Source: Nitrosomonadales bacterium (GTDB lineage Bacteria; Pseudomonadota; Gammaproteobacteria; Burkholderiales; SG8-39). From it: 50,553 nt of DNA. The notes under the pieces are model-generated. The model made no database searches. It was not told the DNA's origin and saw only the letters and a list, made by a program, of their open reading frames with translations. The number at the start of each line of letters is the position of its first letter. Within the stretch, counting starts at the first letter, position 1. The position numbers and the translations under genes are program-made. The stretch covers positions 1 to 50,553 of the forward strand of contig SBAS01000116.1 of the NCBI GenBank assembly GCA_005240145.1, written 5' to 3'. Below are positions 28,164-36,658 of the stretch, one piece after another.

Positions 28164-28201
28164 CTGCAGTCGAAGATGCGCTCTGAGTTGCGCCCGCGCA
28201 T
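28160..28201 (-). CDS. 13-codon leader ORF overlapping the aldolase start
   Basis: A perfect GGAGGAGG lies 5 bp before ATG 28201, giving MRGRNSERIFDCR and a TGA that overlaps the ATG of the aldolase-like gene as ATGA. The aldolase ATG itself has no good ribosome binding site, so ribosomes may load here and re-initiate downstream. A frameshift that detached an N-terminus is the alternative. Seen in sequence; function is inference. Confidence 0.5.
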   Translation of the reverse strand: MRGRNSERIFDCR

Positions 28202-28278
28202 AGCTGCCTCCTCCGGGAGACCGCAAGCCTAGTGGCAGGCCAGCCTAAAATCAAACCTTTCCGACACCGATTTCGCAT

Positions 28279-28920
28279 ATGCGGATGCTTGCCGTCCTGC
28301 TGTTTGCAGCGATTCCTGCCCTGGCGCAGGAACCGGCGACGATCTCGGTGCTCGAGCGGCGCGAGATCGCACTCGATTCCGGCGCGGGCATGGCGGGGAG
28401 CGAATTGCGCCTGACGCTCGCGTATCTGGACGGTAGCGGTTGGACGCTGGAAGCGATTGCCGCGGCGGCGAATGAGAGCGCTCGAATCCTGAGGCAGTGT
28501 GGCCTCGCGCTGAAGACCGCGGAACTGATACGAGTCGCAGCGCCAGGCCGATTTCACGATTTTTCGACGCCTCTTTCGCGGCAACTGGCGGCGGCGCTGC
28601 AGCTGCGCAAGCCGACCATCTACTTCGTCGCCGGCACGCGCCAGCGTCCCGCTTTCGATGCGGAAGCGATCGGCCGCGGCAACAGTCGCACGCGGCCCGA
28701 ATTGAGGGACACCGTCTGGATCACGCGCGGCGCGTGCGATCTCGCCGTCACCCTGGCCCACGAGCTCACGCATGTGCTCATGGACAGCGGCGAGCATGCG
28801 GACGAGCCGGGCAACCTGATGCGCGAGGAAACCGCGCCCGGCAATACACAGCTCTCGGTTGTGCAATGCGCGCGATTGCGCGAGAACGCTACGGCGAACG
28901 GACTGCTCAGCCTGCCCTAG
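28279..28920 (+). CDS. Secreted HExxH zinc-metallopeptidase-like protein
   Basis: I do not recognise the family by name. The 213-aa protein has a signal peptide MRMLAVLLFAAIPALAQ and, near residue 160, the zinc motif HELTHVLMDSGEH, followed closely by EPGNLMRE. HExxH, a further His eight residues after the second and an NLM segment recall a metzincin, whose standard form is HExxHxxGxxH plus a Met-turn; here the spacing to the third His is longer. Two cysteines before the motif (RQCG, GACD) and one after (VQCAR) may form a disulfide. Homologous small secreted proteases act in the periplasm or outside. It is divergent from the aldolase unit and its TAG shares CTAG with the merR remnant stop. 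Confidence 0.68.
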   Translation: MRMLAVLLFAAIPALAQEPATISVLERREIALDSGAGMAGSELRLTLAYLDGSGWTLEAIAAAANESARILRQCGLALKTAELIRVAAPGRFHDFSTPLSRQLAAALQLRKPTIYFVAGTRQRPAFDAEAIGRGNSRTRPELRDTVWITRGACDLAVTLAHELTHVLMDSGEHADEPGNLMREETAPGNTQLSVVQCARLRENATANGLLSLP

Positions 28921-29063
28921 CGGCCGCGCACGAGGCTCTCGATGATCGGGCAGGCCACTTTTCCGCGCCGCACGTCGAGCAGTTTCAGGCGCTGGTAATA
29001 GCGCACCGTTTCCACGCCCACCCCGCAGGCCCTGGCAAACGCGCCGATCGTCAGATTCCCCAT
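28917..29063 (-). pseudogene. merR: merR remnant with large in-frame internal deletion
   Basis: The 48-codon frame MGNLTIGAFARACGVGVETV, then RYYQRLKLLD, is the N-terminal helix-turn-helix start of MerR (about residues 8-37 of the usual 144). It continues directly with VRRGKVACPIIESLVRGR, which is the C-terminal end of MerR (KGNVSCPLIASL). About 80 central residues are missing: the rest of the winged HTH, the dimer helix and two of the three Hg(II) cysteines. The reading frame and the divergent position opposite merT are preserved. It cannot sense mercury as MerR does; whether the fragment is made is unknown. The fusion joint reads CTCGAC-GTGCGG on the coding strand. Confidence 0.85.
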
Positions 29064-29076
29064 CTGCCACCTCGCC

Positions 29077-29108
29077 TTGACTCCGTACCCGGCTACGGAG
29101 GGTAGACT
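29077..29108 (+). promoter_or_regulatory. mer-type promoter and operator
   Basis: TTGACT at 29077-29082 and TAGACT at 29103-29108 are 20 bp apart, with the dyad TCCGTA (29082-29087) and TACGGA (29094-29099) between them. This is the layout of MerR operators, which normally have a 19-bp spacer; here it is one longer. The overlong spacer means that transcription should need a MerR-type activator, yet the adjacent merR is a remnant. Confidence 0.8.
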
Positions 29109-29116
29109 ACCGCTCG

Positions 29117-29509
29117 ATGAATTCGATCGCATCCCGAACTTCGGCGCAGACCAGGCTCTCGGACGAGGCCAGGACCGGCGGCTCAATCGCGGCCGGTGTC
29201 GCCGCAGCGCTCGGCGCCTCGGTCTGCTGCGCAGGGCCGTTCGTGCTGGTGACGCTCGGCATCGGCGGCGCCTGGCTTGCCAATCTGCGCGCGTTCCAGG
29301 ACTACTATTATCTGTTCGTCGCCGCGGCGCTCGCGTTCTTCGGCTTCGCGTTTTACCGCCTCTATCTGAAACCTGCTCCCTGTGCGCCCGACGGCAGTTG
29401 TGTGACCATGCCCGGACGGCGCCGACAGCGGATCGCGTTCTGGACCACCCTGGTATTCGCCAAGGCGCTGATCCTGTTTCCGGTCTATGCGCCCTATCTG
29501 CTCGCTTAG
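29117..29509 (+). CDS. merT: MerT mercuric ion transporter
   Basis: A 130-aa inner-membrane protein with three hydrophobic helices. The first helix holds the vicinal pair VCCAGPF near residue 36; the loop CAPDGSC near 94 holds the second cysteine pair. Both are MerT hallmarks that pass Hg(II) from MerP into the cytoplasm. The C-terminal helix is FWTTLVFAKALILFPVYAP. The ATG is only 8 bp from the end of the promoter -10 element, so the message would be almost leaderless. Translation overlaps merP by 23 bp. In complete mer operons the imported Hg(II) is reduced by MerA, which is absent from this window. Confidence 0.9.
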   Translation: MNSIASRTSAQTRLSDEARTGGSIAAGVAAALGASVCCAGPFVLVTLGIGGAWLANLRAFQDYYYLFVAAALAFFGFAFYRLYLKPAPCAPDGSCVTMPGRRRQRIAFWTTLVFAKALILFPVYAPYLLA

Positions 29510-29777
29510 CATCGCACTCGCGCTCGCCGTGACGGCTGCCACGGCGCAGGCCGAGCCGCGCACCGTGACGCTCGACGTGCAAGGCATGTATTGCGCGGTC
29601 TGCCCTCTCACCGTCAGCCGCGCGCTGAAGAAGGTTCCGGGCGTGATCGAGGCCAAGGCGAGCTACCCGGACAAGTCCGCGACCGTGACTTACGACGACG
29701 CGAAGACCCGCATCGACGAGCTCGTCAAAGCAACTGCTGGCGCGGGCTATCCGTCTGCGCCGAGAAGCTCCAAGTGA
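29487..29777 (+). CDS. merP: MerP periplasmic mercury-binding protein
   Basis: A 96-aa exported heavy-metal-associated protein. A signal peptide (SIALALAVTAATAQA) is followed by the metal loop GMYCAVCPLTV near residue 33 (C-x2-C; the usual MerP has GMTCxxCP), then KKVPGVIEAKASYP as expected for the ferredoxin-like fold. It binds Hg(II) in the periplasm and hands it to MerT. It starts inside merT and its stop overlaps the GTG of the next gene. Confidence 0.91.
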   Translation: MRPICSLSIALALAVTAATAQAEPRTVTLDVQGMYCAVCPLTVSRALKKVPGVIEAKASYPDKSATVTYDDAKTRIDELVKATAGAGYPSAPRSSK

Positions 29778-29986
29778 ACGCGCCGGTCCTCATCAGCACC
29801 CTCACCTGCCCCGCCTGCGGTCAGGCGAGCGCCGAAACCATGCCCACCGACGCTTGCCTGTTTTTCTGGCTTTGCCCAGCTTGCGGTGCCCGCGCGAAGC
29901 CGAAAGCGGGCGACTGCTGCGTGTTCTGCAGCTACGGCTCGGTGCCCTGTCCGCCGGTGCAGCAGAGCCGGGGTTGCTGCGCCTGA
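29774..29986 (+). CDS. GDCCVxC-motif small cysteine-rich protein of mer loci
   Basis: A 70-aa protein starting at GTG 29774, overlapping the merP stop by 4 bp (GTGA). It has two CPAC motifs (TCPACGQ, LCPACGAR), the diagnostic GDCCVFCSYG and a CPPVQ then GCCA end: eleven cysteines in 70 residues. This is the GDCCVxC family, often found in mer operons and in some organisms as selenoproteins with Sec at the motif. Here all positions are Cys codons. The role is unknown, with Hg or other soft-metal binding likely. It ends 1 bp from the convergent cusA. Confidence 0.85.
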   Translation: MNAPVLISTLTCPACGQASAETMPTDACLFFWLCPACGARAKPKAGDCCVFCSYGSVPCPPVQQSRGCCA

Positions 29987-29987
29987 C

Positions 29988-32900
29988 TTAGTTTTTTCTT
30001 CGCCGCATCAGGTAGTAGGCTGCCGGGATCACCAGCATCGACAGCAGCGGCGCGGTGATCATGCCGCCGATCATCGGCGCGGCGATGCGCTGCATCACCT
30101 CGGCGCCGGTGCCGTCGGACCACATGATGGGGGCGAGCCCGCCGAGAATCACCGCCACCGTCATCGCCTTCGGCCGCACGCGCTGCACCGCGCCATGGTC
30201 GATCGCCTCGAACAGCTTCTCGTGCGGGTACTGCGCGAGCGCGTTCCTCAGGTAGAGGAGCATCACGACACCGAACTCGGCAGCGAGGCCGGCGAGCGCG
30301 ATGAAGCCGACCGCGCCCGCCACCGACAGGTTGTGGTCAAGCAGGTACAGGGTCCAGAAGCCGCCGATGAGGGCGAACGGCAAGGTGAGCATGATGAGCG
30401 CGGCCTCGTCGAAGCGCCGGAACGTCAGGTATAGCAGCACGAAGATGATCGCGAGCGTGAACGGGATCACGACGCCGAGCCGCTTCTGCGCCCGCTCGAG
30501 GAACTCGAACTGGCCGGACCAGGCCACCGACACGCCGGGAGCGAGCTTCACCTCGCGCGCCACCGCCTGCTTCGCATCGTTCACCACGGCAACGAGGTCG
30601 CGCCCGCGGATGTCGACGTAGATCCAGCCCGCCAGGCGCGCATTCTCGCTGCGCAGCATCGGCGGCCCGTCGGAGATGCCGAGCTTCGCCACCGTGCCGA
30701 GCGTAATCTGCGCGCCGGCTTCGGTGACGATCGGCAGCGTGCGCAGGTTTTCGAGTGAGTCGCGCAACTCACGAGGGTAGCGCACGCTGATCGGAAATCG
30801 CCGCCGGCCCTCGATGGTTTCGCCCACCGTCTCACCGCCAATCGCGCTCGAAACGACGGACTGGACATCGGCGATGTTCAGCCCGTAGCGCGCGGCGGCG
30901 GCGCGATCGATGTCAACGTCGATGTAGCGCCCGCCGGTGACGCGCTCGGCCAGTACCGAGGTAGCTCCCGGCACAGTCTTGACGACACGCTCGATCGCCT
31001 GCGCCGCCTGCTCGATCTCCGCCAGGTCGTTGCCGGACACCTTGATGCCGAGCGGGCTTTTGATGCCAGTAGCGAGCATGTCGATGCGGTTGCGGATCGG
31101 CGGGATCCAGATGTTGGCTAGGCCGGGCAGCCTCACCAGGCGATCGAGTTCCTCGACCAGCTTCTCGGGCGTCATGCCCGGACGCCATTCACTGCGCGGC
31201 TTCAATTGCACGGTGGTCTCGACCATCTCGAGCGGCGCCGGGTCGGTTGCGGTTTCGGCGCGGCCGATTTTGCCAAACACGCGCTTCACTTCCGGAACGG
31301 TGGCGATCAAACGGTCGGTCTGCTGCAGGATTTCAGCCGCCTTGGCGGGCGAGAGCCCGGGCAACGCGGAAGGCATATACAGGAGGTCACCCTCGAAAAG
31401 CGGCGGCAGGAACTCCCCGCCCAGTCGCGATACCGGAATTGCCGTCAGCATCAGCAGCACCAGGGCGGTCAGCAGCGTTGCCTTCGGCCAGCGCAGCACC
31501 CACGCCAATACCGGTTGATACACCGCGATCAGAAGTCGGTTGAGGGGGTTCTTGCGCTCCTCGGGAATGCGGCCCCGTATCAGGTAGCCCATGAGGACCG
31601 GGATCAAGGTCACCGCAAGTATCGCGGACGCAGCCATGGCGTAAGTCTTGGTATAGGCAAGTGGCGAAAACAGGCGTCCTTCCTGTGCTTCGAGCGCGAA
31701 CACCGGGATGAAGGAGAGTGTGATCACCAGCAGGGAGAAGAACAGCGCCGGACCGACTTCCACCGCCGCGTCCCCGATCAGCCGCCAGCGCTCTTCGCCA
31801 ACAGCGTTGCTCCCCTCGAGTTTCTTGTGCGCGTTTTCGATCATCACCACCGCCGCATCCACCATCGCCCCGATCGCGATCGCAAGCCCGCCCAGGGAAA
31901 GAATGTTGGCATTCACACCCTGGTAGTACATGACGATGAACGCGGCGAGCACCCCGAGCGGCAGCGTTACGATCGCGACCAGCGCGGAGCGCAGGTGCAG
32001 GAGGAACGCGACGCAGACGAGCGCCACAACGACGAACTCCTCGGCCAGCTTGTCGCGCAGGTGCGCGACCGCACGTTCGATCAGGCCGGAGCGGTCGTAG
32101 GTCTCGACGATCTCCACGCCCTGCGGCAGGCCCTTCTTGAGCTCCCCCAGCTTGGCCTTGACCGCAGCGATCGTCTCGAGCGCGTTCTTGCCCGAGCGCA
32201 TGACGATCACGCCGCCGGCGACCTCGCCCTCGCCGTCCAGTTCCGAGATGCCGCGGCGCATTTCCGGGCCGATCTGCACGCGCGCGACGTCCTTCAAGGT
32301 CACCGCAATCCCGCCCTTGGCCGTCACCAGCGGGATGGCGCGAAAATCGTCCAATTTTTTCAGGTAGCCGCTCGCGCGTACCATGTACTCGGCTTCGCCC
32401 AGCTCCACCACCGAGCCGCCGGTCTCGCGGTTGGCGCTCTGGATGGCCGCGATCACGCGCGTATGCGGTATGCCGTAGGCGCGCAGGCGGTCCGGGTCGA
32501 GCACCACCTGGTATTGGCGCACCATGGCACCCACCGACGCCACTTCGGCAACGTTGGGCAGGGCCTTCAGCTCGTACTTGAGAAACCAGTCCTGCAGCGC
32601 GCGCAGTTCTCCCAGGTCGTGGCGGCCCGTCCGGTCTACTAGCGCGTACTGGTAGATCCAACCCACGCCCGTTGCGTCGGGCCCCAGCGCAGGCTTGGCC
32701 TGCAGCGGCAGCCGGGATTGCACCTGACTCAGGTATTCCAGCACCCGCGAGCGCGCCCAGTAGGGATCGGTGCCGTCCTCGAACAGGATGTAGACGAAGG
32801 AATCGCCGAAGAAGGAGTAGCCGCGCACCGTCTTCGCCCCCGGCACCGACGACATGGTCGTGGTGAGCGGGTAAGTCACCTGGTCCTCGACGATGCGCGG

Positions 32901-33071
32901 CGCCTGGCCGGGAAACGTCGTGCGGATGATCACCTGTACGTCGGAAAGATCCGGAATCGCATCCAGCGGCGTCTTCATCACCGCGTAGACGCCCCAGGCC
33001 GCGAGCAGCACGGTTGCCATCAGCACCAGGAAGCGGTTGCCGATCGACCAACGGATCAGCGCGGCGATCAC
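29988..33071 (-). CDS. cusA: CusA-type heavy-metal RND efflux pump
   Basis: A 1027-aa inner-membrane RND transporter that exports Cu(I)/Ag(I) through CusB and CusC with proton motive force. It starts at GTG 33071, overlapping cusB as GTGA. All three methionines of the E. coli CusA relay (Met573, Met623, Met672) are recognisable, in [17 protein letters not shown] and IDMLATGIK. This supports monovalent copper/silver rather than Zn/Co/Cd specificity. Two repeats of periplasmic loops plus six helices each are seen, with the [12 protein letters not shown] segment near the end. The length matches CusA (1047) closely. Tail-to-tail with the mer locus at 1 bp. Confidence 0.95.
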   Translation of the reverse strand: MIAALIRWSIGNRFLVLMATVLLAAWGVYAVMKTPLDAIPDLSDVQVIIRTTFPGQAPRIVEDQVTYPLTTTMSSVPGAKTVRGYSFFGDSFVYILFEDGTDPYWARSRVLEYLSQVQSRLPLQAKPALGPDATGVGWIYQYALVDRTGRHDLGELRALQDWFLKYELKALPNVAEVASVGAMVRQYQVVLDPDRLRAYGIPHTRVIAAIQSANRETGGSVVELGEAEYMVRASGYLKKLDDFRAIPLVTAKGGIAVTLKDVARVQIGPEMRRGISELDGEGEVAGGVIVMRSGKNALETIAAVKAKLGELKKGLPQGVEIVETYDRSGLIERAVAHLRDKLAEEFVVVALVCVAFLLHLRSALVAIVTLPLGVLAAFIVMYYQGVNANILSLGGLAIAIGAMVDAAVVMIENAHKKLEGSNAVGEERWRLIGDAAVEVGPALFFSLLVITLSFIPVFALEAQEGRLFSPLAYTKTYAMAASAILAVTLIPVLMGYLIRGRIPEERKNPLNRLLIAVYQPVLAWVLRWPKATLLTALVLLMLTAIPVSRLGGEFLPPLFEGDLLYMPSALPGLSPAKAAEILQQTDRLIATVPEVKRVFGKIGRAETATDPAPLEMVETTVQLKPRSEWRPGMTPEKLVEELDRLVRLPGLANIWIPPIRNRIDMLATGIKSPLGIKVSGNDLAEIEQAAQAIERVVKTVPGATSVLAERVTGGRYIDVDIDRAAAARYGLNIADVQSVVSSAIGGETVGETIEGRRRFPISVRYPRELRDSLENLRTLPIVTEAGAQITLGTVAKLGISDGPPMLRSENARLAGWIYVDIRGRDLVAVVNDAKQAVAREVKLAPGVSVAWSGQFEFLERAQKRLGVVIPFTLAIIFVLLYLTFRRFDEAALIMLTLPFALIGGFWTLYLLDHNLSVAGAVGFIALAGLAAEFGVVMLLYLRNALAQYPHEKLFEAIDHGAVQRVRPKAMTVAVILGGLAPIMWSDGTGAEVMQRIAAPMIGGMITAPLLSMLVIPAAYYLMRRRKN

Positions 33072-34552
33072 TTGGTGCCCCGGGGAGCGATCCTCTCGAT
33101 CATGTAGTCCCCGCTCTTGTCGGGCTCGCCATGCATCTCGAACTCGACGGCGTCACCCTTTTTCAGCTTCGCCAGCGCGGCCTTGTCGGCAACGCTGAAG
33201 CCCATTTTCATCTGCGGCCACTTCATCGAAAGGATGGGCTCATGGTCCAGCTCGACGCGCGCTTTCGCAGGATCGATGTCCGTCACCCGGCCGCGACCTT
33301 TGTGCATCGCTTTCTCCGCCGGCATCTTCCCCGGCGCCTCCAGGCGGTCCAGCGTGCTCTTCAGGCTCGCCTCGGAATCGATCAGGAACTGGCCTGATAC
33401 CACCACGCGCTCGCCGGGCTTGAGCCCTGCCAGGATCTCCGTGCGGCCGTCCATCTCCGCGCCTGCCTTCACCGTCGCCGCGCGAAAGCGCTCGCCGTCC
33501 ATGACCACCACCACCGTGCGCGTGCCGGTGTAGATCAGCGCTTCCGAGGGCACCGCGAGCACCTTGCGCGCTACGGAGATCAGCGACACGTTGGCGAACA
33601 TTCCGGGTTTCAGTTCGAGCCGCGGATTGGCCAGCGCGATGCGCGCCTTGAGCGTCCGCGTCTGCGGGTTCAACTCCGGATAGACGTAGTCGAGCCGCCC
33701 CTCGAAGGTTCGGCCGGGCAGCGTCGGCACCGTCGCTTCCGCGCGCAGGCCCTGCTTGAGCGAGGCGCCCTGCATCTCCGGCACTTCCACCTGGATCCAT
33801 ACCGAGGACAGGTCCGTGAGCACGAAAGCAGGCGCGCCGGGCTGCACCATGGCGCCTTCCCGGACGCCCAGCTCGCTCACGATGCCGGAGATGGGCGCGA
33901 CCACCGGCACCCTGCGGCTCGCCGTGCTGGACTGTTCGAGCCTGCGGATCTCTGCCTCCAGGAGTCCGAGCAATTCGAGCCTGCGGCGCCCGGCGCGCGC
34001 GAGCGGCTCATCCGCGGCGTTCGCCTGCGCCATGCGCCGCCCGAGCAGGTACTCCTCCTGCGCCGCCAGCAGCTCGGGCGAGTAGATCTCCGCCAGCACC
34101 TGTCCCGCGCGCACCGGATCGTTCGCCGCACGCACGTGCAGCCGCTCGACCCAACCCGCGGTGCGCACTTCGACGCGCGCGATGCGGCGCTCGTCGGCCT
34201 GCACCGAACCGACGGCCGGCATTTCCTGCTTGAACTCCACGATCCCAGCCTGCACGGTGCGCATGCCGAGGTTCTGCTGCGCGCGCGCGCTGACCGTGAC
34301 ACCGCTGTCCGCACCCTGCTTCTCGTCGCCATATACGGGCACCAACTGCATGTCCATGAAGGGCGACTTGCCCGGCTTGTCGAACTTCTGCTGCGGGAAC
34401 ATCGGGTCGTGGTAATAGAGGGGCTTGCGCTCGCCCGCCGGCGCGGCCGTGGGCGCCGAGGCGACGGTCTCATGGCTGGCGCTTCGCTTGCCGAGGTAGT
34501 AGCCCCCGAAAGCAAGCGCAGCGGCGAGCGCAATTGCGATTACGGTTTTCAT
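33068..34552 (-). CDS. cusB: CusB-type periplasmic adaptor with fused C-terminal CusF domain
   Basis: The 494-aa adaptor begins with a membrane anchor/signal ([20 protein letters not shown]). A heavy-metal-binding domain follows at 46-74 ([20 protein letters not shown] then MDMQLVPVY), then the barrel-sandwich and membrane-proximal parts. The last 80 residues are a CusF-like domain: [16 protein letters not shown] contains His, Trp, Met and Met as in CusF. Thus the Cu(I)/Ag(I) chaperone is built in. It overlaps cusC (ATGA) and cusA (GTGA) by 4 bp. The open frame upstream of ATG 34552 is a shadow of cusC. Confidence 0.93.
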   Translation of the reverse strand: MKTVIAIALAAALAFGGYYLGKRSASHETVASAPTAAPAGERKPLYYHDPMFPQQKFDKPGKSPFMDMQLVPVYGDEKQGADSGVTVSARAQQNLGMRTVQAGIVEFKQEMPAVGSVQADERRIARVEVRTAGWVERLHVRAANDPVRAGQVLAEIYSPELLAAQEEYLLGRRMAQANAADEPLARAGRRRLELLGLLEAEIRRLEQSSTASRRVPVVAPISGIVSELGVREGAMVQPGAPAFVLTDLSSVWIQVEVPEMQGASLKQGLRAEATVPTLPGRTFEGRLDYVYPELNPQTRTLKARIALANPRLELKPGMFANVSLISVARKVLAVPSEALIYTGTRTVVVVMDGERFRAATVKAGAEMDGRTEILAGLKPGERVVVSGQFLIDSEASLKSTLDRLEAPGKMPAEKAMHKGRGRVTDIDPAKARVELDHEPILSMKWPQMKMGFSVADKAALAKLKKGDAVEFEMHGEPDKSGDYMIERIAPRGTK

Positions 34553-35781
34553 CGGTCGCCTCCGTCGTGCTCGAAGTACTGCAGCGCAACGCGCGCCTTT
34601 GCCTGCGTGGCGCGCAGGGCCAGTTCCTGCATGCGCGCATCTATCAATTGCCGCCGTGCGTCGAACACTTGCGCCAACGGCACGGCGCCGGCGCCGTGCG
34701 CGCCGACCAGCGCGTCGAGACGCGCTCTCGAATCGGGCAGGATCGCTTCCGAAACGTTTCTCAGCCGTTCGCCGGCGATGCGCCATTCGGCGTATGCCGC
34801 CTCCAGCTCCGCGCGCAACTGCCGCAACTGGTCGGCACGCTGCTCGCGCACGCGCTCGGCGAGGCGCAATTTCGCTTCGAGCTGGCGATCCTGTTTCTTT
34901 TCGGCGAAGAACGGCAACTCAAACGACATCTGGAACATGAGCATGTCGGAACGGCCCCCACTGCGCGCGAAGTAACCGACCTCGACCGAGCGGTCGGGCG
35001 TGGAGGCTTCGCGCGCGAGCGCGGTGTCGGCGTCGGCGACGCCTTGCATGCGGGCAAACGACCGTTGCAGCGGATGCGACTCGAGCGCCTCCCGCGCCAC
35101 CGCGATCGATGCCGGAGCACGGAATTCCGGTAGCGTTTCCGGCAACTCGTGCGATCCGGCCCCCGGGATCCAGCGCGCCAGACTCGCGCGTGCGCGCTCC
35201 AGCTGGGCCACGATCTCGAGCCGGCGATCCGTCGACTGATTCTGCAGTTGGCGTGCGGCAAGCACATCCGGCAGCGAACCCTTCCCTGAGGAGAGCGCGA
35301 TACGCGCCAGCTCGATGGCCCGCTCGCTTTCCGTCGCGATTTCGCCGACCAGGCGGGCATTGGCGGCCGCAAGCCACGCATCGATCCAGGCGACCCCCAC
35401 GTCGCGCAGAATCGCCTGGCGTGTCGCGAGCGCTTCAGCGCGCGCCTGCCCGGCTTCGGCAAGCGTGCGTTCGGTCCGCAGCCGGCGCTTGTCGCCGCCG
35501 GGAATCATCTGCTCCCAGCTAACGCCGACCTGCGTCATGTCGTCGCGCGCGCCGGGGAAATTGCGCGCCGGAAAGTTCAGCGCACCGAATTTCAGACGCG
35601 GATCGGGCAGCGCGCCGTCGGCGACCGAAGTCTCGTCGGCCGCGCGGGCGTTCAATTCCAATGCCCGCAGCGCCGGTTGAGAGTCAAGCGCGCGACGGCG
35701 TGCCTCATCAAGGGAAAAGGTCTGCCCAAAGACAGGTGAAATGACCGCCAGCGCGACCAGCAATACAAGCGAAACACGCAT
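34549..35781 (-). CDS. cusC: CusC-type outer-membrane efflux protein (TolC family)
   Basis: A 410-aa TolC-family protein. Its signal peptide MRVSLVLLVALAVISPVFGQ has no lipobox cysteine, unlike E. coli CusC. It has the repeated coiled-coil helices of outer-membrane efflux proteins (LDEARRRALDSQPALRALEL at the N-terminus; ELEAAYAEWRIAGERLRNVS near the C-terminus). It should form the outer-membrane channel for CusBA. GGAGG sits 6 bp before ATG 35781. First gene of the cusCBA unit. Confidence 0.91.
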   Translation of the reverse strand: MRVSLVLLVALAVISPVFGQTFSLDEARRRALDSQPALRALELNARAADETSVADGALPDPRLKFGALNFPARNFPGARDDMTQVGVSWEQMIPGGDKRRLRTERTLAEAGQARAEALATRQAILRDVGVAWIDAWLAAANARLVGEIATESERAIELARIALSSGKGSLPDVLAARQLQNQSTDRRLEIVAQLERARASLARWIPGAGSHELPETLPEFRAPASIAVAREALESHPLQRSFARMQGVADADTALAREASTPDRSVEVGYFARSGGRSDMLMFQMSFELPFFAEKKQDRQLEAKLRLAERVREQRADQLRQLRAELEAAYAEWRIAGERLRNVSEAILPDSRARLDALVGAHGAGAVPLAQVFDARRQLIDARMQELALRATQAKARVALQYFEHDGGDR

Positions 35782-35846
35782 CTGAACCTCCGCAATGCAG
35801 AACCACTGCCGGCGGCTGCCGGCAGAGCGATCTCAATCGCGGAAAA

Positions 35847-36221
35847 TCAGATGAGGAAAGACTGAAAGAGTATTCGCGGCGGCGGCGCACCCGCGTGTGG
35901 GAGCGCGCCGCGACGAATCACCTCAGGGGTTGCCACCGTCGGGCTCGCCGCCAGGATGACGAGTGGGGCGGGAGTCCACGCATGAACGTGAATCTGGGGC
36001 GTGTCGGAGTTCTGATCGGCGCTAAGGCAATGCGCAAGGCAAAGGTTCGTGTTCTCCGCGGGTACCTCGTGGCACGTGGGTTTGGCCGCCTGCGCCGCGA
36101 GCGCTTGTGCCGGGGTCATACGTAGCGAGTCGCAGGTAGCCACGGCGAGCGCCGCCTGCGCAAAGAACAGCGCACCGAGCAGCAATCTGGCGACAAATCT
36201 GCGTGAACCCTTTGTTTGCAT
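35847..36221 (-). CDS. Small exported Cys/His-containing protein of the copper block
   Basis: A 124-aa protein I do not recognise by name. An N-terminal hydrophobic segment (FVARLLLGALFFAQAALAVA) precedes a mature part with four cysteines (TCDSLR, TCHEV, LCLAHCL) and IHVHAW. The end GAPPPRILFQSFLI resembles the conserved tail of short DUF2946-like proteins found beside metal-efflux genes. There is no good ribosome binding site, but TAAGAT lies just upstream of ATG 36221, so the transcript could be leaderless. It is 65 bp upstream of cusC. A periplasmic metal-sensing or buffering role is possible only by context. Confidence 0.6.
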   Translation of the reverse strand: MQTKGSRRFVARLLLGALFFAQAALAVATCDSLRMTPAQALAAQAAKPTCHEVPAENTNLCLAHCLSADQNSDTPQIHVHAWTPAPLVILAASPTVATPEVIRRGALPHAGAPPPRILFQSFLI

Positions 36222-36363
36222 GAAATTATCTTACGCCAACTGAGGGCTGGCGACCCGCGAGGACTATCGTAATAGCACCCGCGTTCCGCCAGTTGATGTA
36301 GGTGAACAAAGCCGGACGCTTTCCACCTAACGCACCCGCCACTGGTCTTGGCCCCGAGCGCCG

Positions 36364-36648
36364 CTATTTCGCCATCTCGATCTTGGTCACGGTGAAGGCG
36401 CCGCCCAGCTTCTCCGCGTCGAATTTCACCGTGTCGCCTGGCTTCAGCTTGTCCAGCATCGCCGGATCCTTGACCTGGAACACCATCGTCATCGCCGGCA
36501 TGTCGAGGCTCGGCATCGGGCCGTGCTTGATAGTGATTTTCTTCGCATCCTTGTCGACCTTGCGGATCTCGCCATCGGCCATCTCGGGCGCCTGCGCGAA
36601 CGCAGCGCCGGCTGCCAGCGCGATGAGTCCTGCTGCAAATCGTTTCAT
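36364..36648 (-). CDS. cusF: CusF-like periplasmic copper chaperone
   Basis: A 94-aa exported CusF-fold protein: signal peptide MKRFAAGLIALAAGAAFAQ and a small beta-barrel with HGPMPSLDMPAMTMVF near residue 55. CusF binds Cu(I)/Ag(I) with one His, two Met and a capping Trp. Here His, Met and Met are kept, but the Trp position is Met (LDMPAMTM versus VNWPEMTM). The CusF domain fused to CusB keeps Trp. AAGGAGAG lies 5 bp before ATG 36648. It follows the cupredoxin gene by 10 bp. Confidence 0.9.
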   Translation of the reverse strand: MKRFAAGLIALAAGAAFAQAPEMADGEIRKVDKDAKKITIKHGPMPSLDMPAMTMVFQVKDPAMLDKLKPGDTVKFDAEKLGGAFTVTKIEMAK

Positions 36649-36658
36649 CGATCTCTCC

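Noticed and set aside
31387-33051. 554-codon second frame inside cusA on the same strand
   Set aside because: It lies inside a continuous RND pump frame and codes for Arg/Gly-rich low-complexity protein.
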